Source: Fredinandcohnia aciditolerans
GTDB taxonomy: Bacteria > Bacillota > Bacilli > Bacillales > Bacillaceae_L
Direction of reading: 5' to 3'
DNA: 55,438 nt
NCBI GenBank assembly: GCA_003640645.1
Contig: QGHH01000033.1
Location: 1-55,438 of the forward strand
Each line of letters begins with the position of its first letter. The first letter of the stretch is position 1. The notes under the pieces were generated by a model that was not told the DNA's origin, did not search any database, and saw only the letters and a list, made by a program, of their open reading frames with translations. Below, piece after piece: positions 19,134-28,800 of the stretch. The position numbers were made by a program, and so were the translations under genes.

Positions 19134-19562
19134 TTATCCTCTTCTCGCTCCACGTCCACCTCGTTTTGACTCGGTGTTACGCTTTAAGGAAGATAGACGA
19201 TCTTCACTGTCTTTTAGAAAGCGATTCATTTTTTGTTCAAAGCTTTCAGTTTTATTGTTATTACGTTGGTCGTTTCGGGTATTACGTGGACCATTGTGAC
19301 GTGGACGCTGTGGTTGTGGATTCGGATTCTCTTTAGCTTTTTTAATAGATAATCCAATCTTTCCATCTTTCTCAACGTTTATTACCTTGACCTCTACTTG
19401 GTCACCAACTTTTAAATGCTCATTAATGTCTTTAACATAATTGTCAGCGACTTCACTAATATGGACAAGACCAGTTGAGCCTTCTGGCAGCTCCACAAAC
19501 GCTCCAAAATTCGTAATTCCTGTTACCTTCCCTTGAACCTTGCTGCCTACTTCGATTGACAT
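19134..19562 (-). CDS. yabR: S1-domain RNA-binding protein (YabR)
   Basis: A single S1 RNA-binding domain occupies about 5-72 (VGSKVQGKVTGITNFGAFVE, then HISEVADNYV). It is followed by a Pro/Arg/Asn-rich, probably disordered basic tail and a short helix ending in RGGRGARRG. The 142 residues fit the family related to YugI and the S1 part of PNPase. It probably binds ribosomes or RNA; the specific role is unknown. It is the last gene of the divIC group, before the terminator. Confidence 0.9.
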   Translation of the reverse strand: MSIEVGSKVQGKVTGITNFGAFVELPEGSTGLVHISEVADNYVKDINEHLKVGDQVEVKVINVEKDGKIGLSIKKAKENPNPQPQRPRHNGPRNTRNDQRNNNKTESFEQKMNRFLKDSEDRLSSLKRNTESKRGGRGARRG

Positions 19563-19642
19563 AAAAAAAATGCTCCTCCTTAAATTTGAACAAAATCATT
19601 TATATACATTATACATAATATAAAAAACGAGTGTCAATAAGA

Positions 19643-20017
19643 CTAAGACCCATCTCCCACTTTAAAAATGATTTCGCCTTCCTTAGATAGAAAATAATCC
19701 CTGCGGATTATTTTTTCGATATACTCATCATTGTTAAGTTTTACGATTTCCTCTTCAAGAAGTACCTGCTCATCTTTTAGTGCGGTGAGTTGTTCTTGTA
19801 GTTTTTCCTTCTCAGCAACCTTTTCATTCATCGTCTTATGTTGTGACAGAACCATTGAAACAAGCCCATAAGAAATGATTGCAACTAAGATCGCAAATGC
19901 AATCAATCTTCTAATCAAGCCTTTTCGTTTCACTTGAAGGGCTTCTTCTTGCTGTTTATATTTTTCCATATACGTTGATTGTAATTGTGTTACATTTTTC
20001 TTTCGAACTGCACTCAT
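19643..20017 (-). CDS. divIC: Cell-division protein DivIC
   Basis: Bitopic divisome protein that forms the complex with FtsL and DivIB. It has 124 residues: a cytoplasmic basic N-terminus, one transmembrane segment (about 37-57), then an extracellular coiled coil with leucine heptads (about 62-100) and a short C-terminal domain. TAGGAGG precedes the ATG. Placement after yabQ matches B. subtilis. Confidence 0.94.
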   Translation of the reverse strand: MSAVRKKNVTQLQSTYMEKYKQQEEALQVKRKGLIRRLIAFAILVAIISYGLVSMVLSQHKTMNEKVAEKEKLQEQLTALKDEQVLLEEEIVKLNNDEYIEKIIRRDYFLSKEGEIIFKVGDGS

Positions 20018-20032
20018 TGTAGAGAATGCCTC

Positions 20033-20668
20033 CTATTGTTTCCTAATCTTCTTCCACCATTTTAACAGTATAGGTTTGATATTCTCTACCTTTTTTAAAA
20101 ATCCTGCACATTTCCAAAAAATCTTTTCTACATTTTTCGTAACGGCCGACGGCATCAGCCTCCAGATGATAATTCCAATCCACTTGATTGGTGCAAAACA
20201 GATTTTGATTAATATCCAACAGGTTTTCAGAAGAATTTTCCCGAGAACAAGTAAAATATTCAAGATCCCCAGCAGAATCACGATAATGAGTTGATACAAC
20301 AATTTAATCGGTCGAATGATAAGGAATTCACCCAAACGGAGTAAAAACTCATAAAGACGTATGAACGCCTGTATGATGTGTTCTAGTGCTTTAACATAAA
20401 ATGACTTTATTAAACTTTGATAAGCCGCGAATCCACATAATATCGCAATAAACACATAAAATCGCAGTTCACCCTCATTTACTAGTAAAAGTGTATAAAA
20501 GAACAATAGGCCTTGTACAATCCAAAATAAAATGTCATTGATAAAAACAAAGAAATACTTTCGTCTTGAACGATTTAAAAAACGTTGGTACGTATCAAGA
20601 GAGGCCCCTAGCCAACCTCCCATACAAATCATTGCAAGCAATGTATAGAACTGGGTTGACAGGGTCAT
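20033..20668 (-). CDS. yabQ: Spore cortex membrane protein YabQ
   Basis: A 211-residue, very hydrophobic protein with about five membrane segments, a basic C-terminal end and no known catalytic motif. In B. subtilis YabQ sits in the outer forespore membrane and is needed for cortex formation. Its ATG overlaps the yabP stop (ATGA), so the two are translationally coupled. It is well identified by position and length even though the sequence drifts quickly. Confidence 0.87.
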   Translation of the reverse strand: MTLSTQFYTLLAMICMGGWLGASLDTYQRFLNRSRRKYFFVFINDILFWIVQGLLFFYTLLLVNEGELRFYVFIAILCGFAAYQSLIKSFYVKALEHIIQAFIRLYEFLLRLGEFLIIRPIKLLYQLIIVILLGILNILLVLGKILLKTCWILIKICFAPIKWIGIIIWRLMPSAVTKNVEKIFWKCAGFLKKVENIKPILLKWWKKIRKQ

Positions 20669-20970
20669 CTAAATAACTTGCTAAAGAATCCTTTAGCCTT
20701 CTCCGTCGAATGATCATCCAAATAATTAATGTCATAGACTCTTCCTTTGATTGATACAATACCTTTTTCCACATCTAGATTCTTCATTTGCAAGTTTTGG
20801 CCACGAATTGCTAGGAAACCCATAACAGTCTCAAGTAAAAATTCTTCATTATCAAAGCTTTCCACTTGCTTTACACCTGTTATGTCAAGAAGCTTACGAC
20901 TTCTCATAATCACATCATGTTCTTGCACGGTTCCTTTATTAGGCGGCGTTCCATCGTAGTATTCGTTCAT
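20665..20970 (-). CDS. yabP: Sporulation protein YabP
   Basis: A 101-residue protein of the YabP/YqfC family (VMRSRKLLDITGVKQVESFD, then LAIRGQNL and GIVSIKGRV). In B. subtilis it is mother-cell expressed under sigma-E and needed for the cortex together with YabQ. A CATACATT at 21028-21035 (minus strand) resembles a sigma-E -10, but I cannot support a matching -35. Confidence 0.9.
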   Translation of the reverse strand: MNEYYDGTPPNKGTVQEHDVIMRSRKLLDITGVKQVESFDNEEFLLETVMGFLAIRGQNLQMKNLDVEKGIVSIKGRVYDINYLDDHSTEKAKGFFSKLFR

Positions 20971-21082
20971 CTTCTAACCCCCACATTCATACTTAAGTGA
21001 TCAAAATAACCACTTGTTTAATAGTAAAATGTATGAGAATGTGAGTGAGTTTAGAACAAGCCTTAGGTAGATTATCAAATGT

Positions 21083-21343
21083 TTACGCTTCTACTTTTTC
21101 CTCTTTCACTATGGAATAAAGCTTATTTGCATCTTCTTTTTTTGTTGTTTCTTGTAGATCTTCGATTTTCACAGTTACGATTTTCTGACCAAAACGAATT
21201 GTTAACTCATCACCTATTTTCACATTGCTACTTGCCTTTGCAGCTATTCCATTAATGAGGATTCTACCTTGGTCTGCAACCTCTTTTGCTAACGTGCGTC
21301 GTTTGATTAGTCGAGAAACTTTTAAGAATTTATCCAAACGCAT
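21083..21343 (-). CDS. rlbA: S4-domain RNA-binding protein RlbA (heat-shock protein 15 family)
   Basis: An 86-residue protein made of one S4 RNA-binding domain (MRLDKFLKVSRLIKRRTLAK, then DQGRILINGIAA). It is related to Hsp15, which binds stalled large ribosomal subunits carrying peptidyl-tRNA. The ATG at 21343 has GAGGTG at correct spacing; the GTG 9 nt upstream lies within that ribosome-binding site. It is called yabO in older B. subtilis annotation. Repeat family A lies just upstream. Confidence 0.93.
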   Translation of the reverse strand: MRLDKFLKVSRLIKRRTLAKEVADQGRILINGIAAKASSNVKIGDELTIRFGQKIVTVKIEDLQETTKKEDANKLYSIVKEEKVEA

Positions 21344-21363
21344 GAATTTCACCTCTTTCCTCT

Positions 21364-21553
21364 AATCAAATGCGCCATGGCGTATTTGCGCCTGATTTTT
21401 TTCGAGCTTGCTCGAAAAACTTCCTTTGAAAAATCATGGCATCCGCCGGAGGCTTATAACTTTATTTAATCATTATTTGACGTTCCCTGAAATTTTCCAC
21501 CTTATTAACATTGGTTCCACACTAGAATGTAACTTCTGCTAAATAAAGTTATA
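21364..21553 (-). repeat. Dispersed repeat family A, copy 2
   Basis: Contains the full conserved core: ATCAAATGCGCC, the hairpin CGAGCTTGCTCG inside an A/T run, AAACTTCCTTTGAAAAATC, and CCGCCGGAGGC. The core is followed by a 14-bp perfect inverted repeat (21455-21468 and 21540-21553) with a 71-nt loop. The far arm overlaps the yabN stop codon. It fills the yabN-rlbA gap. Confidence 0.85.
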
Positions 21554-22997
21554 GTCCCCTTTGTTTTGCTTCTTCCCAGATTGCATCAAGTTCCTCTAGG
21601 GTTTGCTCTTCTATCTTTAACCCTTGTTTTCTTAGTTCTGTTTCTATAAATTGAAAACGTCTTACGAACTTTTGATTTGTCATGGCAATTGCTTCTTCTG
21701 GATCAAACTTATAAAATCTAGCTATATTAGCTAAAGCAAAAAGGATATCTCCGAATTCTTGAATGGCATCTCCTTTTTGTTTTTCTTCTACTGCTACCTT
21801 GTATTCTTTTATTTCTTCAAAAACCTTGTCCCACATTGGCTCAACAGCATCCCAATCAAACCCAACCTTCGCTGCCTTTTTTTGATATTCGACAGCTTTC
21901 ATTAATCCAGGCAATCCCTTTGTAATCTCATCAAAGATGGACTTTTCTGCCCTATTACTGCCTTTTTCCAATTGTTTAATTTGCTCCCAGTTTGTCACAA
22001 CTTCATCTGCAGTTTCTGCCGTTACATCACCAAATACATGTGGATGCCTTCTAATCATCTTTTCGGAAATTCCACGAATGACATCGTCAATTGAAAACAT
22101 GCCTTCATCCTCACCGATTTGGGCATGCAGTGCCACTTGGAGAAGTACATCTCCTAGTTCCTCTGCTAAATGATCATCATCTTCACGATCAATTGCATCA
22201 AGTACCTCGTAAACCTCTTCTAGTAAATATTTCTTTAATGATTGATGAGTTTGTTTTTGATCCCACGGGCATCCCCCAGGACCTCGTAATGCAGCAATAA
22301 TTCTTCTGAAAGTCCGGAAATCATGATAGAGAGATTCTGCATCTTGAACTGGAGGGACATATACGCTTGTCAGATTGTTCACCTCTACTCCTCGATCCAA
22401 TTCATAAAGAGGGACTTTAGTGATTCTTTCATCCTTACTACCCGCAGCTGTTACAATGTATACTTCATATTCATCAGGTAATTGCTCCATTAGTGTTAAT
22501 TTAACATTTGAAGCTATGTATTGATCATAGACCTGACAAATGATAATATGCTGTGATAGCTGTAATTCATCTTTTTCAAAGGACAAAGCATCAATGAATT
22601 GAAAACCTTCAATTGGATCAATTCTCAATGAAGCCAATAAAGGATCGATAAAACTTTGGCCTCCCTCAATTTTTATTAGAAGATTTTGATCCTCAAGTAA
22701 AAGCTGAGTCGTCTTCTCTGCTACCATCGGGTGCCCGGGCACAGCATAAACAATTTCCTTTGTTTTCGCTTCATTCCTTAGAATGTCGACTATTTCATCA
22801 TATACATCCTCGAATTGGTCATGTTTTTCATAAATGTCGTCAAAGGAGTGATAACGAATTCCTTCAGCTTCTAATTCCTTTATAACAGGATGCTCCTTCG
22901 TTCGAAGATACAAATGTTCAGCAGCTAAAAGTTTACGATAAATGCCTAATGGAAGCTGTGATAGGTCTCCAGCACCTAGACCAATAACTGTTATCAT
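21549..22997 (-). CDS. yabN: Tetrapyrrole-methylase/MazG fusion protein (YabN)
   Basis: A two-domain protein of 482 residues. An N-terminal SAM-dependent tetrapyrrole methylase-like domain (VIGLGAGDLSQLP at the start, VYAVPGHPMVAEKTT near 88) is followed from about 250 by two MazG nucleoside-triphosphate pyrophosphohydrolase units. The first has GGCPWDQKQTHQSL and EELGDVLLQVALHAQ; the second has EFGDILFALANIARF. It probably cleans non-canonical NTPs; the methylase function is unknown. AAAGGAGG precedes the ATG. Confidence 0.94.
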   Translation of the reverse strand: MITVIGLGAGDLSQLPLGIYRKLLAAEHLYLRTKEHPVIKELEAEGIRYHSFDDIYEKHDQFEDVYDEIVDILRNEAKTKEIVYAVPGHPMVAEKTTQLLLEDQNLLIKIEGGQSFIDPLLASLRIDPIEGFQFIDALSFEKDELQLSQHIIICQVYDQYIASNVKLTLMEQLPDEYEVYIVTAAGSKDERITKVPLYELDRGVEVNNLTSVYVPPVQDAESLYHDFRTFRRIIAALRGPGGCPWDQKQTHQSLKKYLLEEVYEVLDAIDREDDDHLAEELGDVLLQVALHAQIGEDEGMFSIDDVIRGISEKMIRRHPHVFGDVTAETADEVVTNWEQIKQLEKGSNRAEKSIFDEITKGLPGLMKAVEYQKKAAKVGFDWDAVEPMWDKVFEEIKEYKVAVEEKQKGDAIQEFGDILFALANIARFYKFDPEEAIAMTNQKFVRRFQFIETELRKQGLKIEEQTLEELDAIWEEAKQRGL

Positions 22998-23023
22998 GCT
23001 CTCTTTCCTCCTTTAAGTAGATG

Positions 23024-23221
23024 TTAAAAAGTGCGGTGAATATGACACATCGAATTTCTGCGTTGTCTTGCTTCTCCGGTCCTCACGTATTTACTGCATA
23101 CGCTCCGGTCCTCGGGAGCTCGCGTCGCCTTGAAATTTCGACGCACAGGACGTGCTAGTGTCGACAATGCCACAGGACGTGGCGTTTTTGTCGACGCGGT
23201 CCTCTTCATCCTCCTTTTTAA
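23024..23221 (-). repeat. Dispersed repeat family B, copy 1
   Basis: About 198 bp that share long blocks with 25559-25704: AAAAAGTGCGGTGAATATGA, GAATTTCTGCGTTG, TGCATACGCTCCGG and TCCTCTTCATCCTCC. It also has a 57-bp insert with two ACAGGACGTG blocks and GTCGAC palindromes. The ends are TTAAAAAG and CTTTTTAA. GC content is clearly higher than in the flanks. A minus-strand open frame runs through it, but nothing suggests a protein. Confidence 0.9.
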
Positions 23222-24838
23222 TCACGACCCTTTAATTAGCCTAATAAGGAAGGTTCCTTTGGATCCAATCGGAACCTCCGAAAGTTCTTCTTCTGAAAAT
23301 ACACTCCCTCTTATAATAAAAAACAAATAGGTTACTCCCCCAATAATGACAGAGGTTAATGCCTCAAAGCTAGCAAACATGCGACTTTCCCCTGCTATAG
23401 GGAACAGCTTATGCAAACTCCATCGATAGCAAAAAATAACTAGCCCCATCGCAATCATTGCAAATAAGACACGATAAAGAAAGGACCAATTTTGTAAGGC
23501 ACCAGGGAGTTTCTTTTTAACAATCGACATATGTAGGACAGATATCCCCCCAAAGGCAACGAAGGTTGCAACAGCTGCTCCAACTGTTCCGTATCCTGGA
23601 ATTAATAACAGGTTGAAAATCCATTTTTCAAACACTCCAATAATGACCACAATCGCCGGTAAGAATGGATAGCCCAGCCCTTGTAAAATAGCCGTAATCG
23701 ATTGGGATAATGTTGTAAATAAAATAGATAAACCGATAATCATGAGTATGTTTGTTCCCAGGTCATTACGAAATAACATGATATTTGTGGGTTCAAGGAC
23801 ACATGCAAGACCTACTGAGGCCCCAATTCCCACAACTATACTTAGACGAAATGTTAAGTCAACCTTTGCTTCAATAAAAGCTACGTCGTTTCGGGCCTTT
23901 GCACTTGCAATTAATGGGACAAGCGATAATGCTAATGAGGTCGCGACCACAGTTCCAAGCTGAAGGAGTGGTTGTCCGCGGTCATAAATTCCTTTTGCTT
24001 GTTTAGCTGCTTCCTCCTCTACTCCACCTGAAATCAATAAAGAGTATACAGTGAAAGAATCTACCAACTGAAAAAGAATCAGTAACAAAGCACTAATGCA
24101 AATTGTCATCCCCTGGGTGAAAAGGATTTTGATAATTTCTATCGTTTTTATCGAAGTGTTTGAAAAAGGTCTCATCTGATGACTCTTTTTTCTTTTAAGT
24201 AAGTAAAACAAGAGAACTGAAAGAGCTGCAAAGCCTCCAGTTATCGAACCAAATATCGCTCCCGCTCCAGCCACATATGCACCATATCCATAATCCAAAA
24301 GTAGAAATGACATGAACAAAATCGTTACGACACGAATCGATTGTTCAGTTACTTGTGAAACTGCGGTTGGTATCATATTTTTATGGCCTTGAAAAAAGCC
24401 ACGAAAGACAGAGATAAAAGGCAAGAGTAAAAATGAAAATGAAATCACTTTTATTAGTGGTGTTAGTTTTTTGTCACCCATCCAACCTGCAACGACTTCA
24501 GCACCCCAGTATAAAAAACTAAATAATAGTATTCCCATTCCTAATAACGTAAATAGGGTGATATATAGTATTTTTATGACAGAGGCTTCATCATCTTGTT
24601 CTAATTTTTCCGCTAGAAGCTTTGATATAATCACTGGAAATCCATATGTAGAAAAAACAAGGACAATCCCGTAAATCGGATATGCCTGTTGATAAATATA
24701 AAAGCCAATATCCCCTGCGATATTTTGATAGGGGATACGGTAACCAGCACTAAGTATCTTGGTGATCAAACCGGCTATGGTAAGAATGAAAGCACCTTCC
24801 CAAATTCGCTTTGATTTCTCTTCGGATTGGACGTTCAT
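23222..24838 (-). CDS. yabM: MOP-family flippase-like membrane protein (YabM/SpoVB-like)
   Basis: 538 residues with about 14 hydrophobic segments and the polysaccharide-biosynthesis/MurJ-type fold (GAFILTIAGLITKILSAGYR at the start; FFQGHKNMIPTAVSQVTEQ near 170). Members move lipid-linked sugars across the membrane. SpoVB itself is encoded elsewhere in B. subtilis, so YabM is the syntenic name. It follows spoVT after a terminator. The substrate cannot be told from sequence. Confidence 0.9.
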   Translation of the reverse strand: MNVQSEEKSKRIWEGAFILTIAGLITKILSAGYRIPYQNIAGDIGFYIYQQAYPIYGIVLVFSTYGFPVIISKLLAEKLEQDDEASVIKILYITLFTLLGMGILLFSFLYWGAEVVAGWMGDKKLTPLIKVISFSFLLLPFISVFRGFFQGHKNMIPTAVSQVTEQSIRVVTILFMSFLLLDYGYGAYVAGAGAIFGSITGGFAALSVLLFYLLKRKKSHQMRPFSNTSIKTIEIIKILFTQGMTICISALLLILFQLVDSFTVYSLLISGGVEEEAAKQAKGIYDRGQPLLQLGTVVATSLALSLVPLIASAKARNDVAFIEAKVDLTFRLSIVVGIGASVGLACVLEPTNIMLFRNDLGTNILMIIGLSILFTTLSQSITAILQGLGYPFLPAIVVIIGVFEKWIFNLLLIPGYGTVGAAVATFVAFGGISVLHMSIVKKKLPGALQNWSFLYRVLFAMIAMGLVIFCYRWSLHKLFPIAGESRMFASFEALTSVIIGGVTYLFFIIRGSVFSEEELSEVPIGSKGTFLIRLIKGS

Positions 24839-24909
24839 CGCCCATCTCCTTCCAATCGAATAATTTCCAGTGTATTATAACATACTTCCCTGGACATTAC
24901 CCTTAACGG

Positions 24910-24939
24910 AAAAAAAGGCAGCTATATTAGCTACCTTTT
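24910..24939 (-). terminator. spoVT terminator
   Basis: Minus-strand hairpin AAAGGTAGCT / AGCTGCCTTT with a short AT loop, followed by a T run, 25 nt after the spoVT stop. Confidence 0.88.
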
Positions 24940-24964
24940 CCATGGATCAAACATTCGTTTTTTA

Positions 24965-25501
24965 TTACTGTTCCATTTGTCTCGCAAGGAACCCGGCTGC
25001 CGTTTCGACGGCTTTTTGTTCTACTTCTCCGAGTGCTTTTTCTTTTGATAATATGACAACAGCACCAATTGGGTCTCCGTTTGCAATAATCGGACCAATT
25101 GTATATGATGAGATTGTTTCGTCAGCACCCTCAACGATGGATACTTGGCGCTCTTCTGTTTCTAAAATAGAAGTTCTGTCTTCCATCGACTTTTCAATGA
25201 GTTCGCTTATGTTTTTATTTAAGTATTCTTTCTTGGAGCCTCCTGCAACCGCAATAAATGCATCACGGTCACAAATAAGTACTTGGTGTCCTAAGCTATC
25301 AAAAAGTGCTTCCGCATACTCCTTTGCAAAATCGCTTAGTTCACTAATCGGAGAATATTTCTTTAAAATGACCTCTCCATCACGATCAACAAAAATCTCT
25401 AATGGGTCTCCCTCTCTAATACGTAGCGTTCTACGGATCTCTTTCGGGATAACTACTCGACCTAAATCATCAATTCGACGAACAATACCAGTTGCCTTCA
25501 T
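24965..25501 (-). CDS. spoVT: Stage V sporulation protein T, AbrB-like regulator
   Basis: Forespore transcription factor that tunes sigma-G genes and late spore coat/germination functions. It has 178 residues: an N-terminal AbrB swapped-hairpin DNA-binding domain (MKATGIVRRIDDLGRVVIPK, about 1-50) and a C-terminal GAF domain (about 56-178). The DNA-binding part closely resembles AbrB, also encoded in this window. A sigma-G-like promoter lies well upstream at 25761-25789, with a family B repeat between promoter and gene. Confidence 0.97.
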   Translation of the reverse strand: MKATGIVRRIDDLGRVVIPKEIRRTLRIREGDPLEIFVDRDGEVILKKYSPISELSDFAKEYAEALFDSLGHQVLICDRDAFIAVAGGSKKEYLNKNISELIEKSMEDRTSILETEERQVSIVEGADETISSYTIGPIIANGDPIGAVVILSKEKALGEVEQKAVETAAGFLARQMEQ

Positions 25502-25558
25502 TCTTATGATGCCTCACTTTCATCTGATGATTAAAGAATAATGGTGATTGATAGGAAT

Positions 25559-25704
25559 GTTCAAAAAGTGCGGTGAATATGACACATCGAATTTCTGCGT
25601 TGGCTTGCTTCTGGAGTTCCTCACGTATTAACTGCATACGCTCCGGTACTCGGGAGCTCGCGCCGCCTTGAAATTCTCGGTCCTCTTCATCCTCCTTCTG
25701 AACA
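25559..25704 (-). repeat. Dispersed repeat family B, copy 2
   Basis: 146 bp with the same blocks as copy 1 but without its middle insert, bounded by TGTTCA (25559-25564) and TGAACA (25699-25704). It lies between the likely spoVT promoter and the spoVT start, so it should be part of the spoVT leader. Confidence 0.9.
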
Positions 25705-25760
25705 TACAATTGATGTACAATTTGTCTAGATTTGAATAAATCACCATTTGTTGTTGAGTT

Positions 25761-25789
25761 TAGTATCTTACTTCAACAGAGTTCTATTC
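25761..25789 (-). promoter_or_regulatory. Sigma-G-like promoter for spoVT
   Basis: Minus-strand GAATA (25785-25789), 17 bp, GATACTA (25761-25767). The sigma-G consensus is about GnATR and CATnnTA, so the match is good. spoVT is a known sigma-G gene in B. subtilis. Confidence 0.65.
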
Positions 25790-25895
25790 ACGATGAATGT
25801 GATTTTTCGATAGAGGAAAAAATAACCATACACAAGAACTATAGGCAACTCAGACTTTGGTTCTATTCGTTAGAATTTTACCTATGTCACCTGAG

Positions 25896-28800
25896 TTAAA
25901 CAGCGTTCACATTTTCCTTTTTGACATCTTGTAATCCTTTGACCATATCATGAATAATGCCTAGCCATTGGTTTACCTCTATTCCCTTTGTTTGAATCAC
26001 AATTTTTAATTTGCTGCCTTCCATTCCAAGGCTAATCATACGGCCAAATGTATTTCCTAATTTAAAAATCTTCCCGCCGTCAATTTGACTGCTTGCCTCT
26101 TCTGATAGCAGAATGGTAATTTCCTGCTTGGCTTGCTTTATGGAAATAACCTGCTCTGCCAATGCATATACCTTTATCTTGGCAATCTTAAATAGGTATT
26201 CTACCTCTGCTGGATATTCACCAAATCGGTCAATCATTTCCTCTTGCAATTCTTCGACATCCTCCATTTCTGTGATGCCTCTAAATCGCTTATACATATC
26301 AATTTTTTGGCGGCCATCAGAAATGTACGCATCGGGAATATACGCATCTACCTCTACATCAATTTCCACATTTGCAGGTTTTACAGTAGTGGTATCACCT
26401 TTGCGTTCTTCAATAGCCTCTTTCAGCATTTGTGAATAAAGGTCAAATCCAACTGAATCAATAAATCCATGCTGCTGTGCTCCCAAAATATTTCCTGCAC
26501 CACGAATAGAAAGGTCACGCATTGCAATTTTGAAGCCTGAACCAAGCTCTGTAAATTCCTTAATAGCTTGTAATCGCTTTTCTGCAACTTCATTCAACAC
26601 CTTATCCTTACGGTACGTAAAGTACGCATAGGCAACACGATTCGAACGCCCAACACGCCCTCTTAGCTGATAAAGCTGCGAAAGCCCCATTCGGTCTGCA
26701 TCCTGAACAATCAATGTGTTCACATTCGGAATATCAACACCTGTTTCGATAATGGTTGTTGTTACCAGAACATCATATTGACCATCAAGGAAATTTAAAA
26801 TCACCGCTTCTAGTTCATTCTCTGTCATTCTTCCGTGAGCATAGGCAATCCTTGCATCCGGAACTAGCATCGAGATTTCTTCGGCCTTACGCTCAATATC
26901 CTCAACCCGATTATATAAGAAGTAAACTTGACCATCCCTTGCCATTTCCCGTTCAATCGCTTCCCTTATTAATTCACCATTGTATTCCACAACATATGTT
27001 TGAACAGGAAAACGATTCTCAGGTGGTGTTTCGATAACGGACAAATCACGGACTCCAAGCATCGACATGTGAAGGGTTCTCGGAATTGGTGTTGCAGTTA
27101 AGGTAAGCACATCAATATTCGCTTTTAGTTTTTTGATTTTTTCCTTATGTGTAACTCCAAAACGTTGTTCTTCATCAATAATTAATAGCCCAAGGTCCTT
27201 ATACGTAATATCTTTTGACAATAGGCGATGTGTTCCAACTACGATATCAACTGTCCCAGCTTTTAACCCTTTTGTTACTTCCGTTTGTTGTTTCTTTGAA
27301 CGGAATCTACTTAATTGGCCAATTGTAATAGGGAAGTCCTGGAACCTTTCGCGGATTGTTTCGTAGTGCTGTTGTGCCAAGATTGTCGTCGGAACTAAAA
27401 AGGCAACCTGTTTTCCGTCCATAATGGCCTTGAACGCAGCACGAATGGCAACCTCTGTCTTTCCATAGCCCACATCTCCACAGAGAAGGCGGTCCATTGG
27501 ACGTTCACGTTCCATATCCTTTTTAATTTCCTGAATCGATCTTAATTGATCTTCAGTTTCTTGATATTGGAATGATGCCTCAAATTCTCTTTGCATTTCG
27601 CCATCAGGAGAAAATGCATATCCCTTACTTGCCTCTCGCTCTGCATACAACTTAATTAAGTCATCTGCTATATCCTGAACGGATGATTCAACCTTTTTCT
27701 TCACACGTTTCCAGTCAGTTCCACCTAATTTGTAAATCTTCGGATCCTTACCTTCTGATGCTACGTACTTTTGCACCTGTTCAATTTGGTCAACAGGTAC
27801 ATAGAGTTTGTCATCACCCTGATAGCGAATATGCAAGTAATCCTTATGGATTCCGTTGATCTCTAGGGTTTCGATTCCTAAATACTTCCCGATTCCATGA
27901 TTTACATGAACAACATGGTCGCCAACCTGTAATTCAGAATAGCTTTTTATCCGCTCTGCATTTGAAAGCTTTTGCTTTCGCTTTGTTTTCTGCATTTTCT
28001 TCTTAAAAAGCTCTTCCTCAGTTATTATTGCGATTCGTTGTAACGGTAATTCAAAACCGTCCTGTAAATCCCCAAGTAAGATTTGTGCTTTTCCTAGCAA
28101 AATATCTCCATCGCTCTTACTAGTAAATGCATCGATTTCATAGTCTGACAGGACCTGTTCCAGCTTTTTCACCCGGTCCTCATTTGAGCCAAGGAAAACA
28201 ACTGTGTATTTACCCTTCTGCCATCGATCAAGCTCTGCTTTAAGGACATGCATCTGGCCATGAAAGTTTTGCATCTGTTTGCATGACATATTTAAAATGT
28301 TCTGTGGGCTTGTATGAGGTACATGCCTTAGAAAAAGAGATAGATAAACCAAAGGATTGGTTGACTGTTGGATAAGCTTTGTAAATTGGTGTGACAAGGT
28401 AAGGTTATGAATAATCTCTCCTTGTGATAAAAGACTCGTTATCCACTCAGCTTCTTCTTTATCGAGACTATCAGCCATCTCCTGAACTCTACTAATTTCA
28501 TCTAAAAGTACGAGACCATTTGCAGGTAAATAGTCTAGTAAACTAGCAGGCGTATCATAGACAAGAGATAGATATTTGAACATCTTCTGCAAAATTTGAC
28601 CACTTCTCATCTGTTCAAGTTCGTAGGAAATGTTCTCTAATAACAGTTTTTTTGCTTTCTCGTCTTTAACCTTTTTAAGGCTTTTTGCTAGTCCTTCTTC
28701 TAATGCATGTACGCCTTTATCCAAGTGCTTAGGCGTTAATAAAATTTCGGTAGCAGGTCCAATAGTAATTGAGTCAATTTTCGCCTGTGATCGTTGATCC

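Noticed and set aside
23024-23209. 61-codon open frame in family B copy 1
   Set aside because: It follows the repeat sequence. The corresponding frame in copy 2 has a different length and start, and there is no recognisable domain.
25470-25709. 79-codon open frame covering family B copy 2 and the start of spoVT
   Set aside because: It overlaps spoVT and the repeat, and the shared part is only the repeat. No independent evidence supports translation.
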